Made by a program: the position numbers and the translations under genes. Below the pieces are notes generated by a model. It had not been told where the DNA came from, did no database searches, and saw only the letters and a program-made list of their open reading frames with translations. 55,349 nt of DNA from CAIQPS01 sp964631965 (GTDB taxonomy: Bacteria; Actinomycetota; Thermoleophilia; RBG-16-64-13): NCBI GenBank assembly GCA_964631965.1, contig CAZWAR010000006.1, positions 1-55,349 on the forward strand, given 5' to 3'. The number at the start of each line of letters is the position of its first letter. Positions within the stretch are counted from its first letter, which is position 1. Positions 1 through 8,241 of this stretch are shown one piece after another.

Positions 1-180
1 CATCTTATCGAGGACGTTCGCCGTCTTGTGGACCCAACAACGCTGACGGCGGCTGCGAGGGAAGACCTCGTCGAGCGCCGACTGCTCCGGCCCCTGGTGT
101 TGCCGCCGCAGCAGCGCGGCAATTAGGAGGAGAGCGGTCACCAGCAGTATCAAGGTCACGATGGACAGTGCGAGAAGCAT
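1..180 (-). CDS. Membrane-anchored protein, N-terminal fragment (possibly RmuC-like)
   Basis: Only the first 60 codons are inside the window; the gene runs off the left edge. The protein starts at an ATG with a GGAG ribosome binding site 9 bases upstream. It opens with one strongly hydrophobic segment (about residues 2-24, rich in Leu, Ile, Val) followed by Arg-Arg and a hydrophilic region, which is the layout of a signal anchor with the rest of the chain in the cytoplasm. RmuC-type DNA recombination proteins begin this way, but so do many single-pass proteins, and nothing diagnostic is visible in the fragment. It is divergent from guaB, with 118 bases between the two starts. Confidence 0.6.
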   Translation of the reverse strand, partial: MLLALSIVTLILLVTALLLIAALLRRQHQGPEQSALDEVFPRSRRQRCWVHKTANVLDKM

Positions 181-298
181 CTATACCGCTCCTGTTCGGG
201 AATGTCTCGCCTACTATAGCGATGGTTCCGGACAGTCTCAGGGAATACATGCATTCGGCCGTCGTTTTGGTTAGAATCTCCTGAAAAAGGAGGTCGGC

Positions 299-1777
299 GT
301 GATCGACTGGGAAGGCAAAATCGTCGGGGAGGGCCTAACCTTCGACGACATCCTCCTCATCCCCGCGGAATCGAGCGTGCTCCCCAAGGAGACCGACGTC
401 CGTACCCGCCTCACCAGCAGGATCACCCTCAACGTCCCCCTCATCTCGGCGGCCATGGACACCGTCTCGGAGACGGCCCTCGCTATCGCTCTGGCCAGGG
501 AGGGTGGTTTGGCCATCATCCACAAGAACCAGCCGGTCGATCGGCAGGCCGAGATGGTACGCAAGGTGAAGAGGAGCGAGGCGGGGATGATCGTGGACCC
601 CATCACCCTCCCCCTGACCGCCACCTACGGCGACGCTGAGACCCTCATGAAGGAATACCACATCTCGGGCGTTCCCATCGTGCATCCCGACGGGAAGCTG
701 GCCGGCATCATCACGAACCGCGACACGCGCTTCGAGACCGATCTGACCAAGCCGGTGACGGCCCTCATGACTTCCGAGAATCTGGTGACAGTGCCCGTGG
801 GTACGACTCTCGAACAGGCCATCGAAGAGTTCAAGGTCCACAAGATCGAGAAGTTGCTGGTCGTCGACGACGACTACAAGCTGCGGGGCATGATCACCAT
901 CAAGGACATCACGAAGATGATCGAGTTCCCCGACGCCTGCAAGGACGAACTCGGCCGCCTGCGGGTGGGCGCCGCGGTAGGCGTCGCCAGGGACACCGAG
1001 GAGAGGGTGCGGGCGCTCGTCGAGGCACAAGCCGACGTCATCTGCGTCGACACTGCACACGGCCATTCGCAGGGCGTGCTGGAAGTGGTCGAGAAGATCC
1101 GGGAGGAGTATCCCGAGATAGAACTCATGGCGGGCAATGTGGGGACCGCAGAGGGCACCAGGGCCCTCATCGAGCGAGGGGTCGACTCCGTGAAGGTGGG
1201 CATCGGCCCCGGCTCCATCTGTACCACCCGGGTGGTCATGGGGTGTGGGGTCCCGCAGATCACGGCCGTGTCCGTATGCGCGGCCGAGGCCTACAAGTAC
1301 GGGATCCCGATCGTGGCCGACGGCGGTATCCGCTATTCGGGCGACATGGTCAAGGCTCTGGCTGCCGGTGCCCACAGTGTGATGATCGGCTCCCTGTTCG
1401 CCGGGACGACGGAGAGCCCAGGCGAGCGCATCCTCTGGGAGGGCCGGAGCTACAAGGTCTATCGAGGCATGGGTTCGGTCGGCGCCATGCGCGAAGGCAG
1501 CGCCGACCGGTATTTCCAGGAAGACCAGAAGAAGCTGGTGCCGGAGGGCATCGAGGGCATGGTGCCCCACAAGGGACCCCTGGGTGACGTCGTGTTCCAG
1601 ATGGTCGGCGGTCTTCGCGCGGGGATGGGCTACACGGGCGCGGGGACCATCGACGAGCTTCACAAGAGGGCGAGGTTCATCCGGATCACCGCGGCGGGGC
1701 TGGCCGAGAGCCACCCGCACGACGTGACCATCACCAAGGAAGCCCCCAACTACGAGCGGCGGTTGCCGTTCTCGTAG
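299..1777 (+). CDS. guaB: Inosine-5'-monophosphate dehydrogenase
   Basis: GuaB oxidises IMP to XMP with NAD+, the committed step of GMP synthesis in the cytosol. The 492-residue chain has the usual bacterial length. The catalytic loop GIGPGSICTTR carries the nucleophile at about Cys308. The TIM-barrel domain is interrupted by a pair of CBS domains at roughly residues 98-210, the adenine-nucleotide-sensing Bateman module. The mobile flap with its Arg and Tyr residues follows in the C-terminal third. The start is a GTG preceded by AAAAAGGAGG five bases upstream, an almost ideal ribosome binding site. It is one of only four plus-strand genes in the window and stands divergently from the gene at the left edge. 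A weak -10 (TAGAAT at 272-277) may serve it. Confidence 0.97.
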   Translation: MIDWEGKIVGEGLTFDDILLIPAESSVLPKETDVRTRLTSRITLNVPLISAAMDTVSETALAIALAREGGLAIIHKNQPVDRQAEMVRKVKRSEAGMIVDPITLPLTATYGDAETLMKEYHISGVPIVHPDGKLAGIITNRDTRFETDLTKPVTALMTSENLVTVPVGTTLEQAIEEFKVHKIEKLLVVDDDYKLRGMITIKDITKMIEFPDACKDELGRLRVGAAVGVARDTEERVRALVEAQADVICVDTAHGHSQGVLEVVEKIREEYPEIELMAGNVGTAEGTRALIERGVDSVKVGIGPGSICTTRVVMGCGVPQITAVSVCAAEAYKYGIPIVADGGIRYSGDMVKALAAGAHSVMIGSLFAGTTESPGERILWEGRSYKVYRGMGSVGAMREGSADRYFQEDQKKLVPEGIEGMVPHKGPLGDVVFQMVGGLRAGMGYTGAGTIDELHKRARFIRITAAGLAESHPHDVTITKEAPNYERRLPFS

Positions 1778-1824
1778 AGCTGCACAGGCAGAGGGCCGTC
1801 TGATTCTGTGAAGGGAGGTCCCCG

Positions 1825-2193
1825 ATGACCAGCGACCCAGATGTCGAGCACGTGATCGAGATGGAAGCGAGAGCGCTTACGGGCGAAGGGCGGCACGATC
1901 GCGTCTTTCTGAGCGAGATCCTCGCCGACGGCTTCGTAGAATGCGGCGCATCCGGCCGACTGATCACGAAGACCGACGTCCTCCGGGAGCTGTCGCAAGA
2001 GACTGACACGAGCTTCCGCGTGATCGGCCCCATCCAGCCGGAAAAGGTGTCGGACAACATCATCACCACGATGTTCGTGGTAGCCAGGAAGACCGGTGGG
2101 ACGGAGCTGATGTCCCGCCGCTTCTCCCTCTGGCGCCGCACGGACGGCAAATGGAAGATCTCCTACCACCAGGGGACACCCATCAGCAGATAG
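1825..2193 (+). CDS. SnoaL-like / DUF4440 family small protein
   Basis: A 122-residue soluble protein with a good GGAGGT site before its ATG, 47 bases after guaB and on the same strand. The pattern of an N-terminal helix rich in Glu (EMEARAL), a central FVECGASG segment and a C-terminal RRFSLWRRTDGKWKISYHQ strand pair is typical of the NTF2-like fold of the DUF4440/SnoaL group, whose members are ketosteroid-isomerase-like enzymes or ligand-binding proteins. No catalytic residue can be assigned, so the function is open. Cotranscription with guaB is possible since no terminator is visible between them. Confidence 0.7.
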   Translation: MTSDPDVEHVIEMEARALTGEGRHDRVFLSEILADGFVECGASGRLITKTDVLRELSQETDTSFRVIGPIQPEKVSDNIITTMFVVARKTGGTELMSRRFSLWRRTDGKWKISYHQGTPISR

Positions 2194-2320
2194 GGGGCCC
2201 GGAGACCGCGTGCGGGCATGCGCCGCGTCGCTGGTCCGCGAAGCGGCGAAGACCCATGAGGCTGCGCCCAGACCAGGAGACACGGCGGAGTCGAAGAGGC
2301 GCCCGTCTCCCCGGAGCGCC

Positions 2321-3040
2321 TCAGTGCCCGTGAAAGTGTAGGGTCTGCGTGACGACCTGTTCCACTTCGGCCGTCGCCCGATCGTCGAGTTCGAGCTCCT
2401 TGATGTCGGCAAGCGAATTGCGGCACAAGGACTGCAGCGTAGCGACCGCTCCGGCGCTGAGGGCGAAGCAGGAGGTCCGCGCCGTCTGTACGCAGCCTTC
2501 GCACACGACGCCACCCAGACTGGGCGAAAAGCCGTAGAGGGGGCCGCTACCGCCACAGACGGCACAGGACGTGACCTCAGGAGCATAGCCCAGGAGCACC
2601 AGCAGCTTGAGCCGGGTCGCGAGGACCACCCCCGCCGCCGTCGCCGGGTCCTCAGCCTCGGCCAGGCGGGCCACCCCGCGTACCAGCAGATTGAAGGCCG
2701 GAACGCTCCCCTCCTCAGCGGGAAACAGATGCCTGATCGCGCTCAGCAGACGAGCGCCCTCCTCCATGCGGAACAGCTCGTCCCGCACCGCCTGGAAGGT
2801 GCGGACCGTCTCCACCCCGACGACCGTGTAGAGTGCACCGCGGCCGGTGTGCAGACTCATCTTCACCAGGCTGAAGGGCTCCAGCCTACCTCCGACTTTG
2901 GACTTTGTCCGGCGCACCCCCTTGGCGATCGCGCTCACCCTGCCCCGGTCCTTCGTATAGAGGGTGATGATACGATCCGCCTCGCGGTAGCGCATGGAAC
3001 CGATGACGAGAGCATCGGTGGTGAAGAAGTGGGAGCTCAC
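2321..3040 (-). CDS. recO: DNA repair protein RecO
   Basis: RecO anneals single strands and loads RecA in the RecFOR gap-repair pathway. The 239-residue protein shows the N-terminal OB-fold (HFFTTDALVIGSMRYREADR, then KDRGRVSAIAKGVRR) and, in the second half, a four-cysteine zinc site made of CAVCG and CEGC spaced by about 18 residues. The chosen start is a GTG with GGGGAGG four bases upstream; the open frame continues upstream but that part is Arg/Gly-rich noise. It follows deoC by about 90 bases, and converges with the SnoaL-like gene. A 7-bp GC stem (2296-2302 with 2316-2322) sits at its stop but lacks a T run. Confidence 0.93.
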   Translation of the reverse strand: MSSHFFTTDALVIGSMRYREADRIITLYTKDRGRVSAIAKGVRRTKSKVGGRLEPFSLVKMSLHTGRGALYTVVGVETVRTFQAVRDELFRMEEGARLLSAIRHLFPAEEGSVPAFNLLVRGVARLAEAEDPATAAGVVLATRLKLLVLLGYAPEVTSCAVCGGSGPLYGFSPSLGGVVCEGCVQTARTSCFALSAGAVATLQSLCRNSLADIKELELDDRATAEVEQVVTQTLHFHGH

Positions 3041-3128
3041 ACGGCCTCCCCTACTCGGTTCCCGGGTGCATGCCCCAGCTACGTGCGCTCCACTCGAGCC
3101 GGGAGCGCTTCCGCCTCTGCCGCCCCGG

Positions 3129-3824
3129 TCAGTCCCGGTCGGCGGAGAATTCCTTGATGATCTCCACCGCGCGGGAAGTCCCGATGCGAGCCGCACCGGC
3201 GTTGATCATCAATTCGGCGTCTTCCGCGGTATCGATGCCGCCGGAGGCGTCCACCCCCACACTCTCCGGGAGGAGGTCGCGGAACAACTCGACGTCTTTG
3301 GCGGTGGCGCCGCCGGGAGCATAGCCGGTTGACGTCTTGATGAAGTCGGCACCCGAGTCTTCCACGATCTTGCAGACCAGACGCTTGAGCTTGTCGTCCA
3401 GGTAGTAGGCCTCGACGTCGGCCTTCACCAGGACAAGGCCGCGCCCGGCATTGACACTGGTCATGCGGACGGTGCGCACGACGCTGCGCAGCTCGTCCCG
3501 GACGTAGCGAAAATCGCCGGAAAGCATGGCCGGAATGTTGAGGATCACATCGAGCTCGTCCGCGCCGAGGGCTACCGCCTGCTCGGCGCCCGTTATCTTC
3601 GTGCGCTGCGAGTCGGCGCCAAGAGGATAGGATACGACCGTCCCCACTTTGACGTCGTAGCCCTGCAGCAACTGCCGGGCCACCGGAACACAGTACGGAA
3701 GCACACAGACCGAGGCGAAGTGATAGGAGATGGCGTCCCGGCACAGGGCCTCCACGGCAGTGGTCGTGCTCGTGGCCTCGAGCAGGGTGCTATCTATGGT
3801 CTTCGCAAGTTCTTCGACTCTCAC
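3129..3824 (-). CDS. deoC: Deoxyribose-phosphate aldolase
   Basis: DeoC splits 2-deoxyribose 5-phosphate into glyceraldehyde 3-phosphate and acetaldehyde, ending deoxynucleoside catabolism. Diagnostic segments are the Schiff-base lysine motif GADFIKTSTGY, the second active-site lysine in VLVKADVE, and VKVGTVVSYPLG. Length (231 residues) fits the family. An in-frame ATG lies upstream at 3851, but a TATGAT -10-like hexamer ends only two bases before it, whereas the GTG at 3824 has AGGAGG ten bases upstream, so 3824 is preferred. It is followed by recO; the 88 bases upstream separate it from the GNAT gene. Confidence 0.93.
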   Translation of the reverse strand: MRVEELAKTIDSTLLEATSTTTAVEALCRDAISYHFASVCVLPYCVPVARQLLQGYDVKVGTVVSYPLGADSQRTKITGAEQAVALGADELDVILNIPAMLSGDFRYVRDELRSVVRTVRMTSVNAGRGLVLVKADVEAYYLDDKLKRLVCKIVEDSGADFIKTSTGYAPGGATAKDVELFRDLLPESVGVDASGGIDTAEDAELMINAGAARIGTSRAVEIIKEFSADRD

Positions 3825-3853
3825 TGCCCGCCTACCTCCTTCGGTGGACATCT

Positions 3854-3859
3854 ATCATA
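3854..3859 (-). promoter_or_regulatory. Putative -10 element of deoC
   Basis: TATGAT on the minus strand places a transcription start near 3847, giving a short leader that contains the AGGAGG before the GTG at 3824. No convincing -35 hexamer is visible 16-18 bases upstream, so this is tentative. Confidence 0.35.
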
Positions 3860-3939
3860 CACTGCCGGGCAACCCCTCCTTCCACACGGGGCCTTCCGGG
3901 ACGGGCAAGGCTGCGTTCCGGATCCGGACTCGAGATGCG

Positions 3940-4389
3940 TCAGGAGAACCGCCAGCGCAGGATGTGTCTATCTTCATTCTCCCCATAGAAATCGGGGACG
4001 AATCCGTCCTCCACGAACCCCACGCTCCTGTAGAGAGCAAGAGCCGCCTCATTCGCGGGAGCTGCCGTCAGCAGCAAACCCTCCGCTCCAAGCGTGCGAC
4101 TCTCTCGGGCCACCAGCCGCAGAAGTTCACGGCCGAGACCACGTCCCCTCCACTCCGGCCTGACGTAGAACCCCACCACATAGAAGAAGCCGGGCTCATC
4201 AAGGACCCGCATGAGTTGGCAGCCTCCAACGATCTCCTCCCCGAGGCGAGCGATGAAGACGGCGCCGGCCTGGGCCATCACGGCCAGGTCGTATGTCCGA
4301 AGGCCGGTGGGACCGAAGGCATCCGAGTCGTACGCCGCGAGCCGTTCGAGCAGCTCGGGGCTCGGGTCGGCGACCCTGACGAGCCTCAT
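3940..4389 (-). CDS. GNAT-family N-acetyltransferase (RimI-like)
   Basis: A 149-residue single-domain acetyltransferase. The acetyl-CoA-binding motif A is seen as VRPEWRGRGLGRELLRLV (Arg/Gln-x-x-Gly-x-Gly/Ala), followed by AANEAALALYRSVGF-type motif B, here PANEAALALYRSVGF, and a C-terminal tail ending FYGENEDRHILRWRF. This arrangement is typical of RimI-like N-alpha-acetyltransferases and related GNATs, but the substrate cannot be read from the sequence. The long open frame upstream of the ATG at 4389 is out-of-frame reading of the neighbouring gene. It sits 53 bases after the cytidine-deaminase-like gene, probably in the same transcript. Confidence 0.85.
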   Translation of the reverse strand: MRLVRVADPSPELLERLAAYDSDAFGPTGLRTYDLAVMAQAGAVFIARLGEEIVGGCQLMRVLDEPGFFYVVGFYVRPEWRGRGLGRELLRLVARESRTLGAEGLLLTAAPANEAALALYRSVGFVEDGFVPDFYGENEDRHILRWRFS

Positions 4390-4442
4390 GCCTGCACCCG
4401 CGCCGTCGGGCCGACCGGCAGTTCCGGGATCCGGCCGGGACC

Positions 4443-4781
4443 TCATTCTCCCGGGATCTCCCCGGCGGTCACGAGCACCCAGCGGCCCAAGTACTTCAGC
4501 ACCACCGGCGTCTTTGGGTCGAGGTCCCCCACCCCCTCGCGCCAACCGGCGGCCGGCAGGACCGTCTCCTCCGTCTGCCCCGCCACTGCGAAGGCCAGAG
4601 CCTCGGCCTCGGTACCGCAAGCCGCCACCTCGGCGAGGGTGAACGCCAGTCCGGTGCGGGCATATACCTTCCCGTCGTGGCCGAGAGCCGCCCAGCCTTC
4701 GGCGCGCGGGCCCGTCGCGGCCGCAGCCTTGGCGGCATCGATCAGACGCCCGAGTTGCGGGGTGAGTCTGTCCTCGTCCAC
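4443..4781 (-). CDS. Cytidine-deaminase-like protein lacking catalytic motifs
   Basis: A 112-residue protein with the outline of a small cytidine deaminase: N-terminal helix, a GHDGKVYART strand, and a helix CGTEAEALAFAVA where active enzymes have the zinc-binding His/Cys-Ala-Glu. Here the His/Cys-Ala-Glu is not preserved and the Pro-Cys-x-x-Cys that supplies the other zinc ligands is absent, so deaminase activity is unlikely. Proteins of this degenerate kind are often annotated as cytidine deaminase next to era and recO in actinobacteria. In this window era itself is missing from the neighbourhood. Start is GTG with AGGAG seven bases upstream. Confidence 0.6.
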   Translation of the reverse strand: MDEDRLTPQLGRLIDAAKAAAATGPRAEGWAALGHDGKVYARTGLAFTLAEVAACGTEAEALAFAVAGQTEETVLPAAGWREGVGDLDPKTPVVLKYLGRWVLVTAGEIPGE

Positions 4782-4814
4782 ACACTCTCCTATCCGGTCT
4801 CAGGACATCGGTTT

Positions 4815-5546
4815 CTAGAACATCAACTGGAAGATCGCGGTGGTGACTCCTATTCCCAGCAGAGCTCCGATGACGACTTCGAGTAGCGAGTGGATACCGG
4901 TCTGCACCCGGGTCTGCGCAACCAGCACCGCCATGATGAACCCGAGAAAGCTCACCAGGATGGCCTGGGGCTGCCCGGCCACGATGAACGTCACAGCCGC
5001 CCAGGCTGCGAAAGAGATTGCTGCGTGGCCCGACGGCAGGCCGCCCGAAAGCGGCGTCCCCGTCCGCCTGAAGGCCTTGAGGGCGATGGCGGCCAGCATG
5101 ACGACGGCCAGAGCCACCACGGTCAGGTGGGCCGGCGAACGCCTTATGGCGGTGAGCAGATCCAGGGATATGTGGGTCAGCCGATCGGCCAGGACGAGGT
5201 AGGCGACGGCCAAGGCGTTCATGGCAGCCACGAGCACGGCTCCGGCGGCCAGATCTTTCGCGGCCTTGGCCCGCGGGTCGAACTCGTTGGTGATCATGTC
5301 AACCACCGACTCTATGGCTGAGTTGATCATTTCCGTGATGAAGACGAAGGCGACAGACACGATGATCGCCACGAGTTGGAGACGGGACAGGTTCAGGAAG
5401 ATGCTGATAATGAGCACGAGAAAGCCGAGCAACAGGTGGATACGCATGTTCCTCTGGCGCCGTACAGCGTACACCAGGCCCTGGAAGGCGTAGTTGAAGC
5501 TCTCGAGAAGGGTGCCTCGCAGCCGCCTCTCGCCGGACTTCTTCAT
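4815..5546 (-). CDS. DgkA-type lipid kinase fused to a PAP2 phosphatase
   Basis: A 243-residue integral membrane protein made of two parts. Residues 1-120 are a diacylglycerol/undecaprenol kinase (DgkA) with the signature EMINSAIESVVDMITNEFD at about 72-90 and the catalytic helix PRAKAAKDLAAGAV. Residues 135-243 are a PAP2 domain: PSGH at 171-174, and TRVQTGIHSLLE at 212-223 with His219, where the canonical final Asp is Glu. The first PAP2 motif (Lys-x6-Arg-Pro) is only approximate (KAFRRTGTP). Undecaprenyl carrier recycling is the likely setting. The ATG lies 13 bases after ybeY ends. Confidence 0.88.
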   Translation of the reverse strand: MKKSGERRLRGTLLESFNYAFQGLVYAVRRQRNMRIHLLLGFLVLIISIFLNLSRLQLVAIIVSVAFVFITEMINSAIESVVDMITNEFDPRAKAAKDLAAGAVLVAAMNALAVAYLVLADRLTHISLDLLTAIRRSPAHLTVVALAVVMLAAIALKAFRRTGTPLSGGLPSGHAAISFAAWAAVTFIVAGQPQAILVSFLGFIMAVLVAQTRVQTGIHSLLEVVIGALLGIGVTTAIFQLMF

Positions 5547-5559
5547 CGTGCGTCCTCGT

Positions 5560-6027
5560 TCATCCAGCGCCCGCTTCCACGGTCAGCGCTCGGACAGAGC
5601 TCCTCAGCCGCTCGAGAAGTTCCTGCTCGCGCAAGCGCATCTCGCCCCGATCGGTCTCGTGGTCGTAGCCCGCCAGATGGAGTGCGCCGTGGATGAGCGT
5701 CCATCCCAATTGGACGCCCGGGTCCCGCCTCTCGTCGGCGGCATAACGGGCGACCACTCGAGGGCAGACCACGATCTCCCCGGACACCCCTTCTATTCCG
5801 GCCGGCCACCGCTCGTCGGCCGCGTAGTCGAAAGAGAGAACGTCCGTGGGGCCCTCAGTGTCGCGGTAGCGCTCGTTGAGCGCCGTGATGGCCTGCTCGT
5901 CCACGAAGGCCACCGCCACGTCGCCGGACAGCCCCTCCTCGGCGAGAACCGCTTCCACCAACCCCCGCACTGCGTCCTCATCGCCCACGAGCCCGGTGGA
6001 GTCGGTGACGTCCACCGCAACCGTCAT
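5560..6027 (-). CDS. ybeY: Endoribonuclease YbeY
   Basis: YbeY is a zinc-dependent endoribonuclease needed for 16S rRNA 3'-end maturation and ribosome quality control. The 155-residue protein carries the family signature HGALHLAGYDHETD (three zinc-binding histidines) at about residues 114-127, preceded by the RYRDTEGPTDVLSFDY strand motif. Its ATG overlaps the stop of the PgpH-type gene by four bases (ATGA), so the two are translationally coupled. Order phoH, HD phosphodiesterase, ybeY, lipid kinase is the same as in many Gram-positive bacteria. Confidence 0.96.
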   Translation of the reverse strand: MTVAVDVTDSTGLVGDEDAVRGLVEAVLAEEGLSGDVAVAFVDEQAITALNERYRDTEGPTDVLSFDYAADERWPAGIEGVSGEIVVCPRVVARYAADERRDPGVQLGWTLIHGALHLAGYDHETDRGEMRLREQELLERLRSSVRALTVEAGAG

Positions 6028-8222
6028 ATCTCGTCTCGCCCCGTACGGTCCGTGTCTTCGAAGGACTCCAAAGCGTCGTCCTTCCTGTCGTTCTCTTCGG
6101 CGCCGCCGGCCGGGCCGGGGCGCCGCTCCTGGTGCCCGTTGGGCTCGGGGTAGACGATGCGATGTCCCACCAGGCCCCGCAGGCTCATGTCGAAGGATTC
6201 CCTGATCTTGTGCAGGTCGCCCTGGGTGAGATCCGACTCGTCGAGCTGGCCGTCCTCCACCTTCTGCTTGATTATCTCCTGGATCATCCCCTGCAGCTTG
6301 CGCCGGGTGGGGTTCTGCATGGCTCGCGCCGCTGCTTCCACACTGTCCGCGAGCATGACGATGGAGGCCTCCTTGGAGCGGGGTTTCTGCTCCTCGTAGC
6401 GGTAGCTCTCCTCGTAGACTTTGTCCTTATCGGATTCGAGCGCTTTGTGGTAGAAGTACTGGAGCACCGACGTGCCATGATGCTGCTTGATGATGTCAAC
6501 CACCGGCTGCGGAAGCCCGAATACCCGGGCCAGATGCTCCCCATCCCGCACGTGGGCCGTGATGGCCAGCTTGGACAGGTTGGGGTTGAGCCGGTTGTGC
6601 GGGTTGTCTACGTAGATCTGGTTCTCTACGAAGTACTCCGGGCGGATGGTCTTGCCGACGTCATGGTAGTAGGCACCTACCCTGGCGAGCAACGGGTTCG
6701 CTCCGATGGCTTCTGCAGCCGCTTCGGCGAGGTTGCCCATTTGGATGCTGTGGTTGTACGTACCGGGAGCCACCTCGAGCAGGCGCTTGAGCAGCGGCTG
6801 AGCCGGGTTGGCCAGTTCGAGCAGGCGGAGGGGCGTCGTAAGGTTGAAGACCGTGTCGAGCAGCAAAAGTACGAGCACCGTGACCGCACCCGCCAAAACG
6901 CCGTTGGCAAGACCCCAGGTCGCGGTCCGTAGCGCCGCTCCGACCCCGCTTTCCAGGAACAGCTCCACGCCGAAGATGGTGAACGCGGCTATCCCCATGG
7001 CGGCGAAGCCCGCCGCGATGAGTCCCGCTCTCTGGGTGACCCGCGATACCAGGTACAGCGACAAAGCCCCTACGATGAACGCGGCAACCGCGTACCGCAT
7101 GGCGAAGTCGGTCATGAGTCCTATGTTGAGCGTGGTCAAGGCCACCAGCAGCAGTGCACTGCGGGCGTTGAGGATCACAGCGACCGTCATGCCGAGAGCC
7201 GCCACCGGGACGAGATACGGCGACAAAGGATCAATGATGAGCAGCCGCATGAGGACGGTGAACGCGAGGAAGAGGGACACCAGGGCCAGCTTCATGTTGT
7301 TGGGGAAGCCGCCCGCTCGGTTGTATCGGTAGAGCAACCTGGAGAAGATCGCCGTCTCCAGGAGGACCACGAGGAAGACCCCGAGCCACACCTTCCACCC
7401 GGTGCGCGAGCCTGTCAGACCGAGCGCCTTGAAGACGAGCAGGTGCTGATCGGTGACCGTCTGGCCTTTCTGCACCACCGTTTGCCCCTGCCTCACCGTC
7501 ACGAGCACGGGCGGCACTTCGTCCATCGCCGCCTGCCGGCGGGCCAGGGTCTGGGCCTCGTCCAGCACTTGGTTCGGATGAACGTAGCCGGCAGCCACCT
7601 CGTACAGAGCGGTGGCTGCCTCAGAGGAACCGGCAAGGGAGTTGGAGATCGACTTGAGATCCTGGAGGGCGGAATCCAGGCTGTCGGTCGTTATGTGCCC
7701 GGCATAGATGGTCTTGAGGGCACCGAGCGCCTGGCGCTGGAAGAAATCGTAGCTCGAGTCGTCGATGGTGAGCAGATAGTCGAGGGTCTGTGCGGAGGCC
7801 GTCTCGGGAGCGACCATCTCCAGTGCGTTTATCGCCGCGTTGAGATCGCCGCCCGCCTGAACGGACGCGCGCTCGGAGTCGACCTGCTTGAAAAAGGCGT
7901 CCAGGTCGGCGGTAGCGGTAGGAAGGGCCTGGGGATCGGGGTCGTACACCGGCTCCACGAGATCGGCCACCTGTTGTCTCAGCTTCGCGGTCTCCGCGGA
8001 ATCGACCACCGTCACCGTCTGGTTCGCCACCACGGTCCGCGGCGCCGGCTTTCCTACGGTGAAACCGTGCAGAGCGGGCAGGAAGGCCGTCCAGATGATC
8101 ACCGTGACGCCCACGAGGAAGCAGGCGAGCAGCACCAGTTCGAAGCGCCACGGACTGCGCTCGTCGATCCACTCGCGGAAGTCGGCAAGTCGCTCCCGCA
8201 GCCGAAAACGGAATCTGTTCAT
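6024..8222 (-). CDS. PgpH-type 7TM-HD cyclic-di-AMP phosphodiesterase
   Basis: A 732-residue membrane protein. After a first transmembrane segment (about 28-50) comes a large extracellular domain (about 60-270, the 7TMR-HDED region), then seven transmembrane helices (about 277-460) and a cytoplasmic HD domain. HD residues are visible as YNHSIQM (His491), YYHDVGK (His520-Asp521), ITAHVRDG (His557) and IIKQHHG (His581-582). Family members such as Listeria PgpH hydrolyse c-di-AMP to pApA. The ATG at 8222 is 19 bases after phoH; the open frame upstream is spurious. No c-di-AMP cyclase is in the window. Confidence 0.93.
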   Translation of the reverse strand: MNRFRFRLRERLADFREWIDERSPWRFELVLLACFLVGVTVIIWTAFLPALHGFTVGKPAPRTVVANQTVTVVDSAETAKLRQQVADLVEPVYDPDPQALPTATADLDAFFKQVDSERASVQAGGDLNAAINALEMVAPETASAQTLDYLLTIDDSSYDFFQRQALGALKTIYAGHITTDSLDSALQDLKSISNSLAGSSEAATALYEVAAGYVHPNQVLDEAQTLARRQAAMDEVPPVLVTVRQGQTVVQKGQTVTDQHLLVFKALGLTGSRTGWKVWLGVFLVVLLETAIFSRLLYRYNRAGGFPNNMKLALVSLFLAFTVLMRLLIIDPLSPYLVPVAALGMTVAVILNARSALLLVALTTLNIGLMTDFAMRYAVAAFIVGALSLYLVSRVTQRAGLIAAGFAAMGIAAFTIFGVELFLESGVGAALRTATWGLANGVLAGAVTVLVLLLLDTVFNLTTPLRLLELANPAQPLLKRLLEVAPGTYNHSIQMGNLAEAAAEAIGANPLLARVGAYYHDVGKTIRPEYFVENQIYVDNPHNRLNPNLSKLAITAHVRDGEHLARVFGLPQPVVDIIKQHHGTSVLQYFYHKALESDKDKVYEESYRYEEQKPRSKEASIVMLADSVEAAARAMQNPTRRKLQGMIQEIIKQKVEDGQLDESDLTQGDLHKIRESFDMSLRGLVGHRIVYPEPNGHQERRPGPAGGAEENDRKDDALESFEDTDRTGRDEI

Positions 8223-8241
8223 GAGCTGTGTCCCTGCGCGC

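Noticed and set aside
335..1720. Long minus-strand reading frame opposite guaB (461 codons)
   Set aside because: It is antisense to a confidently identified gene. Long open antisense frames are expected in GC-rich coding DNA, and its translation has no recognisable motif.
3917..3928. 12-base palindrome TCCGGATCCGGA upstream of deoC
   Set aside because: Short, GC-rich, single copy and not placed on a promoter element; likely chance.
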